5,952 nt of DNA from Calditrichota bacterium (GTDB taxonomy: Bacteria; Electryoneota; RPQS01), in contig JAGVEU010000094.1 of assembly GCA_020057985.1 (NCBI GenBank), positions 1-5,952 of the forward strand, read 5' to 3'. Shown piece after piece: positions 1 through 4,966 of the stretch. A model generated the notes under the pieces. It did no database searches. It was not told where the DNA came from and worked only from the letters and a program-made list of their open reading frames with translations. How positions within the stretch are numbered: position 1 is the stretch's first letter; every line of letters starts with the position of its first letter. Position numbers and translations under genes: made by a program.

Positions 1-1
1 C

Positions 2-1273
2 ATGGGCGCCCCGCTGATTGCCAAGGGCAAGTTGCTGGGGGCAGCTTATGTAGACACCACGCGGCTCGCTGGAGTGTTTGATCAGACCAGCCTCGCGCTC
101 TTTGAGACCTTCGTTCAGCTTACCGCCGTTGCTCTTGAAAACGCGCGCCTGATTGAAGCTGAACATGAAGCGTCGGCTCGAAATCTTGAGTTGCAGGAAT
201 ACCTGAGTTCCGTGCTGCAGAGCCAGCCTTACGGCTTGGTGATCTTCAACTCCGACTTGCTGATTGAATATGTGAATCCGCAGGCGCAGAATCTTCTTGC
301 CAATGGTGATCTCTTTCCCGGGTGCAGGCTGAATGAGATTCGATTGCCCGGCCCTGAAACTATGCTGGGTGTACTAAACCATCTCGAAGAATTTGTCCGC
401 ACCGGCGCCTCCGGAAGATACTTCTGGGACAGTCCCAAGCACTCACTTGCCTATTCATTTTTCAAAGTTCAGAATCGTGGCAACAAGAAGGGTAGGATTG
501 GTCTGATTCTCGAGGATATTACTGTTCAACGACAGCTTGAGCACCGACTCATCGAATCTGAAAAGCGCTCGACCGTGAATCAACTTGCCGGCGGCATTGC
601 CCACGAAATCAATAACAGCCTCCAGCCGGTCAAAGGCCATGTTGAGTTGCTTGGAATGATTCTCGAACGCGACGGACTGCTTGATGGCTATGGCAAGGAG
701 ATCGAGACCGTCGGCTCGCTGATTACACGAGTCGAAAAGATCGTGAAAAACTTGCGGCATCTGAGCAAACCCGCCAAGCCCGAGCAGGAAGAACTTGACC
801 TCGTCTACCTGATTCGGTCAACGGTTGAGATGCTCGAGAATACCACAGGAATGCTGAGGGGATTTGTCCGGAACAATCCCACGGCCCGTTGTCGTATCAA
901 CCTGGACCTTGACGAAAGTCTTCCGACGATCATGGGGGACCGCCAAGGGCTCGAGGGAATGTTCATCAATCTGATCCTGAATTCTGCCCATGCTATCAAG
1001 GAAAAGAATGAAGGCGAGCTGACGATTCACGCACACGAAAACGGAGCAGGGATCACACTAACCTTTGAAGACACGGGCACCGGTATCAAACCGGACGTGT
1101 TGCCTCATGTTTTCGAACCCTATTTCACCACGAAAGAGGACGGCGGCACAGGGCTTGGCATGTGCATCGTGCAAAACGTGGCCGAGATTCACAACGCAAA
1201 ACTCGATTTGACTTCCGAGTACGGAAAAGGAACAACCATCACTCTCACTTTTCCGGCAATGGCGAAAGTGTAG
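2..1273 (+). CDS. Sensor histidine kinase, GAF-PAS-HisKA-HATPase_c (5'-truncated)
   Basis: This is the C-terminal 423 residues of a two-component sensor kinase; the reading frame is open to the left edge. The first codon is ATG, but residues 1-52 look like the end of a GAF domain (PLIAKGKLLGAAYVD, then TAVALENARL), so the true start lies outside the window. A short helical linker (about 50-70) leads to a PAS domain (about 70-180; YGLVIFNSDLLIEYVNP). The HisKA H-box is at 195-210, with His201 as the likely phosphoacceptor in HEINNSL. The ATP-binding domain shows an N-box (NLILNSAHAI, 323-332), G1 (DTGTGI, 357-362), F-box (FEPYFTTK, 371-378) and G2 (GGTGLGMCIV, 381-390). No membrane segment is visible and no receiver follows, so it is probably a cytosolic NtrB-like kinase that phosphorylates a separate regulator, possibly encoded upstream. 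Signal and partner cannot be told. The kinase call is firm. Confidence 0.95.
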   Translation: MGAPLIAKGKLLGAAYVDTTRLAGVFDQTSLALFETFVQLTAVALENARLIEAEHEASARNLELQEYLSSVLQSQPYGLVIFNSDLLIEYVNPQAQNLLANGDLFPGCRLNEIRLPGPETMLGVLNHLEEFVRTGASGRYFWDSPKHSLAYSFFKVQNRGNKKGRIGLILEDITVQRQLEHRLIESEKRSTVNQLAGGIAHEINNSLQPVKGHVELLGMILERDGLLDGYGKEIETVGSLITRVEKIVKNLRHLSKPAKPEQEELDLVYLIRSTVEMLENTTGMLRGFVRNNPTARCRINLDLDESLPTIMGDRQGLEGMFINLILNSAHAIKEKNEGELTIHAHENGAGITLTFEDTGTGIKPDVLPHVFEPYFTTKEDGGTGLGMCIVQNVAEIHNAKLDLTSEYGKGTTITLTFPAMAKV

Positions 1274-1293
1274 GGGCGAATACGCCATCGCCC
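1274..1293. repeat. Short inverted repeat abutting the kinase stop codon
   Basis: GGGCGA (1274-1279) and TCGCCC (1288-1293) form a 6-bp stem around an 8-base loop, starting on the base after the kinase TAG stop (1271-1273). It lies 9 bases before a stronger hairpin. It may be part of one dispersed intergenic element with that hairpin; from memory similar GGGGCGAATACGCC strings recur in other bacterial genomes, but I could not search. Confidence 0.4.
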
Positions 1294-1302
1294 GTTAAAA
1301 AC

Positions 1303-1334
1303 ATACGGGGTCGCGGCAAACCGCGACCCCGTAT
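1303..1334 (+). terminator. Strong hairpin, possible transcription terminator of the kinase gene
   Basis: A perfect 14-bp stem, ATACGGGGTCGCGG (1303-1316) with its complement (1321-1334), closes a CAAA loop 29 bases after the kinase stop. It is very GC-rich and would end or attenuate transcription. The downstream bases (TGCTTGTGTG) are not a clean U-tract and an A-rich stretch (AAAAA) precedes it, so it is not a textbook intrinsic terminator on the + strand. It could instead be a REP-like dispersed palindrome that also protects the mRNA 3' end. Confidence 0.55.
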
Positions 1335-1559
1335 TGCTTGTGTGACTTCTGTCTGTCGAGAGGGACACCGTGGTGCAGCTTCTAATATCTGCAAACAAGA
1401 TAGGAACAATGCTCTATTGTATTTCCCCACTTTTGTTAGTATCTTTAGTGCATAGTCAGATTCCCTATAAAGACAGATAGTAGGAGGGACACCCTGCGGA
1501 CACGCACCTGGTGTTTCTCAACGGGATCTCGTTGCATTTTCTATCCTTGAGGCGCTTCT
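1335..1559 (+). other. Leader region of the secreted-protein gene
   Basis: No credible gene is seen here. Possible promoter elements are weak: TATAAA at 1466-1471 with a poor -35 candidate TTTAGT at 1444-1449 (16-base spacing). A 9-base word AGGGACACC occurs twice (1361-1369 and 1485-1493). Small hairpins occur at 1406-1420 (ACAAT/ATTGT) and 1519-1534 (CAACG/CGTTG), the latter 25 bases before the next start codon. A perfect AGGAGG (1482-1487) has no start codon at a usable distance. Regulation by these elements is unproven. Confidence 0.4.
1548..1552 (+). promoter_or_regulatory. Ribosome binding site supporting the start at 1560
   Basis: TGAGG lies 7 bases upstream of the ATG at 1560. This spacing favours 1560 over the second in-frame ATG at 1575, and the 1560 start keeps both lysines in front of the hydrophobic core of the signal peptide. 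Confidence 0.55.
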
Positions 1560-4500
1560 ATGTGTATTAAGAAAATGTCATTTTTTTTGCTGGTGCTGAC
1601 AGGACTGTGCGCATTGAGTATTTTCGCGGCAAATCGGCAGCCCAAAAGCCTCCGCGAAACGCTCGCTTCGCAACAACCCGCCCGCCAACATCCTTCCACA
1701 TTGGCTGCTTCCGGTTTGCCAGTTATGAAAGCAATTCAGGCTGACTCCCTCTCAACAGGCAATTATCTCTCCCCCAATCGCTCCCGATCCGGCACATCAC
1801 TGTTTCCTCTGCGAGCCAACACTGAGATTCCAACAGGTAGCGAAGAACGAAAAGCCAAACCTGCCGAGTCAATTTTCATCCCTCATCCTTCATCCCTCAT
1901 CCTTTCTCTGGATCAGGGTGCAGACTCCTGTCCGGCGTTCATTATCCCCGGCACGCCTTTTGAGGATTCTGGCACAACCCACGGACTGAGTGACAATTTT
2001 GCCCCTTCTTGCAGCCATGGCTCGCCTAATTCCGATGCGATTTACGAGTTCACCCCGCAAACAACCGGCACCTACATCCTCACCACTTACTCGGGCACAA
2101 GCAATCGGATCTTCGCCCTCCGCAGTGGCGGACCTTGTCCCGGCAATGTCGAGATGATGTGCTACCAGATGATGTTTCACAGTATAGTCTCATGCGAGTT
2201 TCAAGCGGGTGTCCACTACTACATTATCATAGATCAGGCCTCGAGTTCGGAACAGGGGGGCGACTATCGCATTGGACTCTCTGGCCCCATCGTTTGCAAC
2301 CCGGCCTTCAACCTTGTCGCTCCCGGTACGGTATCCGGCAACACGTGTTTTGGTAATGACAATTGTCCGCAAGTCCCCGGTGAAGATCAAGTGGTGCGGG
2401 TTGTCATTCCTCAATCAGGCAGGTGGCAGTTCTCCCTGTGCGATGACCAGAACTGGGTGGCCGCGATCTATCTCCGAACCGGCTGCTGCGATTCCACCAT
2501 CGTGAGCGATTATTGGGGAGGGAATTGCCCAGGACAAGGAAGGCCGATTGTCTCCCATGATCTTGAGGCTGGCGAGTATTTTCTCGACATCGAAGGCAGC
2601 AGCTATGATTGGGACCAATGCGGCCCTTGGACTCTGACGGTCAGCCAATTACCTGATCTTCCTCCTCCGCCCACTGACAATTGCACCGACGTTGTTCCGG
2701 TAAGCCTGCCCGCGGTCTTCATCGGCGACAACACCGGTGCTACCAGCGATTGCCCCGACCTCAGTTTTTATGGAAATGACGTCTGGCACACTTTTGTACT
2801 CGATTCTCCAGCCGATGTAATCGTGGATTATTGCGGCACTTCAGCAGGAATCACCCAAGTGATTTCCATTCTCGTCTATGGTTGCCCCTGTGACAGCTCA
2901 ATTTACAGCTATTACTACGATTACCAGCCCTGCGGCAATGAGAACGTCATCCGAATTCTCTTTCCCAACCTGTCCCCGGGGACGTATTATATCCCGGTTG
3001 TTGGCAACGACATTTCCAACCATGGTTCCTACACGATCCACGTGTACTCTCCGCCTTCGTGTATAGTCCAATCCGGTGCAAATGATGTGGTCGAGTGCCC
3101 GGAGACTCCCGACTCAACCAACCTTAGCCAAGACTGCAATGGCGGCTGCAACGTGACGCCGCCTGCCTATCAGGAAATTTCACTAACCGACACGGTTTTC
3201 GGCCGGTGCTTCACGTACATCGGAACTCATTGGTGGAATCAGTACCGTGACACCGACTGGTATCGCTTCACCCTCAGTGATACCGCAGACGTCACGGTCT
3301 CGCTCACTGCCGAGTTTCCAGCCGCATGTATGGTGCTGGACAACCGCAATTGTGAGCAGGGTCGCTACTGTGGTGGAACAAGCAGCTTGGATCGTTGTCA
3401 GACCTTGTCCTTTACTTCCGATTGCCTCCCGCCCGGTATCTATAATGTGTTTGTAGCGCCATCCATCTACGAAGGCATTCCTGAGCCAAAGAACTACCGA
3501 ATGAGTTTCACGACTTCAAGTTGCGGGCTGTGTCAGATCACGATGCAGCCCGGCGATGTGTCTGAAGGGGAACCTGATTGTTATACGGAGTACAACGACG
3601 TGACCAATGGCGGCTGCGAATACTGGCCCGAAATTTACGGGGAGATCACCGTCGGCGAAACCGTCTACGGCAATTCCGGCGTCTACCGCCATTCCTGGGA
3701 TCCGCCGGACAGCAGCTGGTTCCGCGACACCGATTGGTATCGCTTTGAACTCCCTGAACATGCTATGCTCATTTGGACATTCGAAGCGGATTACCCTGCC
3801 TGGACTTTCCTCGCCGAAGCCTGTGATGATGAGGAGTGGGGCGAACTGGCGGGGGCCGACGTCCCGCCCTGTCATGCCGAAACATTACGGACTCAGACCT
3901 GTATACCGCCCGGGACATACTATATCTACGTCTCCACCCCCAACTGGGGCCCTTATCCCTGTGGCTCGCATTATCGCGGCACTCTGACAACTGCGCCATG
4001 CAGCGAGTGTGACACAAGTCTCGTCAGGCTGTATGATGTGATCGAACAGGAACCCATTTGCAACTATTGGTACGTTGATAGTGTCAACGGCGGCTGCAAC
4101 TCGACGCCGCCGATCTTCGGTCAATCCCTTGCTTGCGGTCAAACGATCGTTGGTACGTCCGGCACTTTCTGGGGCAACTGGACAGAAAGCCGCGATACCG
4201 ATTGGTTTCCCATCACCATTCCCAGCCCTCGCACCGTCGTCCTCCGTTGGTGTGTCTTCGCGCAGTTTCCCCCGATGATTACGATTCTTCGGGTGGGCAA
4301 CTGTGACTCACTTGCCATGATGGGAGGTATTGCCACCGGCAACTCCTGCGATACCGTCTGCACCACCGATGCCCTCGCCCCCGGCAACTACTGGCTCTTT
4401 GTCGCTCCCAACGATTTTCGTCTGACGCCATGCAGCGCTCAGTATATAGCTTGGACCACCTGTCAGCCCTGCACTCCGGATACTGTTCAGAATGTCACCC

Positions 4501-4712
4501 TCCGACGCATCGGCAACAGTATTACTCTGCGCTGGAGTACTGATGCAGGTTTTGTCGGCACTTATGACGTTTATACTTCATCGGATTTGAATACGTGGTC
4601 TCTTCTCCAGTCCAACATCGCTCCGGTCTTCATCAACAACGGCAATACGTTCACTGACACAACAACATTCGCGAGTTACAAAGCCTACCTCATTACAAGT
4701 ACCTGCCCGTAG
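1560..4712 (+). CDS. Large secreted Cys-rich protein with PPC-like repeats and Fn3-like C-terminus
   Basis: The complete protein has 1050 residues and no recognised catalytic motif, so its function is unknown. Residues 1-24 form a signal peptide (MCIKK, a hydrophobic stretch, SIFA-AN); LTGLC is not a good lipobox, so signal peptidase I cleavage is likely. Residues 25-115 are a Ser/Pro-rich linker. Three PPC-like beta-sandwich modules follow (about 122-242, 246-363, 374-497; for example SDAIYEFTPQTTGTYILTTY). Then come three related Cys-rich modules (about 512-655, 669-815, 829-969), each with NGGC (527-530, 683-686, 843-846) and DTDW (564-567, 723-726, 879-882). Residues 973-1048 resemble a fibronectin-III strand pattern (ITLRWSTDAGFVGTYDVYTSSD). 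Abundant cysteines suggest disulfides outside the cytoplasm. No C-terminal anchor or type IX sorting domain is seen. PPC-type domains usually accompany secreted enzymes or bind surfaces; here they stand alone, so an adhesive or structural role is a guess. Confidence 0.93.
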   Translation: MCIKKMSFFLLVLTGLCALSIFAANRQPKSLRETLASQQPARQHPSTLAASGLPVMKAIQADSLSTGNYLSPNRSRSGTSLFPLRANTEIPTGSEERKAKPAESIFIPHPSSLILSLDQGADSCPAFIIPGTPFEDSGTTHGLSDNFAPSCSHGSPNSDAIYEFTPQTTGTYILTTYSGTSNRIFALRSGGPCPGNVEMMCYQMMFHSIVSCEFQAGVHYYIIIDQASSSEQGGDYRIGLSGPIVCNPAFNLVAPGTVSGNTCFGNDNCPQVPGEDQVVRVVIPQSGRWQFSLCDDQNWVAAIYLRTGCCDSTIVSDYWGGNCPGQGRPIVSHDLEAGEYFLDIEGSSYDWDQCGPWTLTVSQLPDLPPPPTDNCTDVVPVSLPAVFIGDNTGATSDCPDLSFYGNDVWHTFVLDSPADVIVDYCGTSAGITQVISILVYGCPCDSSIYSYYYDYQPCGNENVIRILFPNLSPGTYYIPVVGNDISNHGSYTIHVYSPPSCIVQSGANDVVECPETPDSTNLSQDCNGGCNVTPPAYQEISLTDTVFGRCFTYIGTHWWNQYRDTDWYRFTLSDTADVTVSLTAEFPAACMVLDNRNCEQGRYCGGTSSLDRCQTLSFTSDCLPPGIYNVFVAPSIYEGIPEPKNYRMSFTTSSCGLCQITMQPGDVSEGEPDCYTEYNDVTNGGCEYWPEIYGEITVGETVYGNSGVYRHSWDPPDSSWFRDTDWYRFELPEHAMLIWTFEADYPAWTFLAEACDDEEWGELAGADVPPCHAETLRTQTCIPPGTYYIYVSTPNWGPYPCGSHYRGTLTTAPCSECDTSLVRLYDVIEQEPICNYWYVDSVNGGCNSTPPIFGQSLACGQTIVGTSGTFWGNWTESRDTDWFPITIPSPRTVVLRWCVFAQFPPMITILRVGNCDSLAMMGGIATGNSCDTVCTTDALAPGNYWLFVAPNDFRLTPCSAQYIAWTTCQPCTPDTVQNVTLRRIGNSITLRWSTDAGFVGTYDVYTSSDLNTWSLLQSNIAPVFINNGNTFTDTTTFASYKAYLITSTCP
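1876..1903 (+). repeat. 14-nt exact tandem duplication inside the secreted protein's linker
   Basis: TCATCCCTCATCCT occurs twice in a row (1876-1889 and 1890-1903), and each unit contains two shorter TCATCC-type words. Because 14 is not a multiple of three, the two copies are read in different frames, giving FIPHPSSLIL at residues 106-115. The segment sits in the disordered-looking linker between the signal peptide and the first folded module, where an insertion would be tolerated. Similar IPHPSSL-type peptides recur in unrelated predicted proteins by my memory only. Confidence 0.8.
3093..4457 (+). repeat. Three tandem copies of an approximately 158-residue protein module
   Basis: Modules at residues about 512-655, 669-815 and 829-966 align by NGGC near the start, a TVxG-type strand, DTDW(Y/F), an A(E/Q)FP or ADYP turn, a Cys-rich middle, PPGxY or APGNY and a closing strand. 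Motif spacing is regular: DTDW recurs at 159 and 156 residues and NGGC at 156 and 160. At the DNA level GACACCGACTGGTATCGCTT (3249-3268) and its counterpart at 3727-3746 differ by one base, while the third copy has diverged (DTDWFPI). This indicates internal duplication. Confidence 0.85.
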
Positions 4713-4742
4713 ATCAGAGTTAGCTCTCACACACTAATACTA

Positions 4743-4765
4743 GCCAGCACCGTCCCGGTGCTGGT
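4743..4765. repeat. Palindromic hairpin downstream of the secreted-protein gene
   Basis: CCAGCACCG (4744-4752) pairs with CGGTGCTGG (4756-4764) in a 9-bp stem, 31 bases after the stop at 4710-4712. No U-tract follows on either strand, so termination is uncertain. It may instead be a REP-like unit of a larger dispersed element. Confidence 0.55.
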
Positions 4766-4787
4766 CCGCAAACCAACCGAAATCTGT

Positions 4788-4802
4788 CTTGCGAGGCGCA
4801 AG
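4788..4802. repeat. Small hairpin CTTGCG-AGG-CGCAAG
   Basis: A perfect 6-bp stem with a three-base loop lies 23 bases after the CCAGCACC hairpin. With that hairpin and the following GGTGGGGGAGG it makes a compact two-hairpin unit (about 4740-4827), the arrangement expected of a REP/MITE-like repeat. There is no coding capacity. Confidence 0.45.
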
Positions 4803-4814
4803 CGGTGGGGGAGG

Positions 4815-4949
4815 TCCTGCATTCACGAGCAAACGAAGACGTGAACGCGGAAGAAAATCGAAAAATGAAAACTGAAAAGAAGAGAAAACCGGAGAGATCC
4901 TTCCGGCGGACCGTCAGGATGACATTCAAGCGAGGACGTGAATGCAGGA
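4815..4949. repeat. 13-bp perfect inverted repeat pair enclosing 109 bases
   Basis: TCCTGCATTCACG (4815-4827) is exactly complementary to CGTGAATGCAGGA (4937-4949). A third, degenerate copy in the same orientation as the right arm lies at 4834-4850, matching 14 of 17 bases to 4931-4947 (CGAGGACGTGAATGCAG). The arms enclose A-rich and palindromic sequence but no open frame resembling a transposase. It could be the termini of a small non-autonomous element or inverted copies of one repeat. Confidence 0.7.
4893..4927. repeat. Probable dispersed repeat of the TCATCCTGA/AAGGATCTC type
   Basis: Read on the - strand, the segment begins GAATGTCATCCTGACGG and ends CGGAAGGATCTC. From memory this resembles a short imperfect palindrome (GTCATCCTGAGCG...GAAGGATCT) dispersed between genes in many bacteria. 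The ATCCT (4897-4901) and AGGAT (4916-4920) arms are visible directly. Family assignment is by recollection only. Confidence 0.45.
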
Positions 4950-4966
4950 TCTCGCTTCCTTTTTTT
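4928..4966 (+). terminator. Candidate rho-independent terminator for the + strand
   Basis: AAGCGAG (4928-4934) pairs with CTCGCTT (4951-4957) in a 7-bp stem with a 16-base loop, followed by CC and seven T (4960-4966). The T-run suits termination of + strand transcription from the secreted-protein gene before it enters rarA. The long loop and two-base gap weaken it. On the - strand the T-run reads as A, so it does not serve rarA. Confidence 0.4.

Noticed and set aside
2..4. ATG as the true start of the kinase
   Set aside because: It would begin in the middle of a GAF domain and there is no upstream sequence to show a ribosome site.
1444..1471. Sigma-70-like promoter TTTAGT-16-TATAAA
   Set aside because: The -35 element matches only three of six bases; too weak for a separate feature.
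1482..1487. AGGAGG as ribosome site of a small gene
   Set aside because: The nearest usable start (GTG at 1511) is 23 bases away and gives only a 19-codon frame overlapping the next gene.
1602..1616. Lipoprotein box LTGLC in the signal peptide
   Set aside because: The position before Cys is Leu rather than Gly, Ala or Ser, and the hydrophobic stretch continues to SIFA.
3516..4387. Several - strand open frames opposite the secreted-protein gene
   Set aside because: They are antisense shadows with Arg/Pro-rich unstructured translations and no ribosome sites or recognisable motifs.
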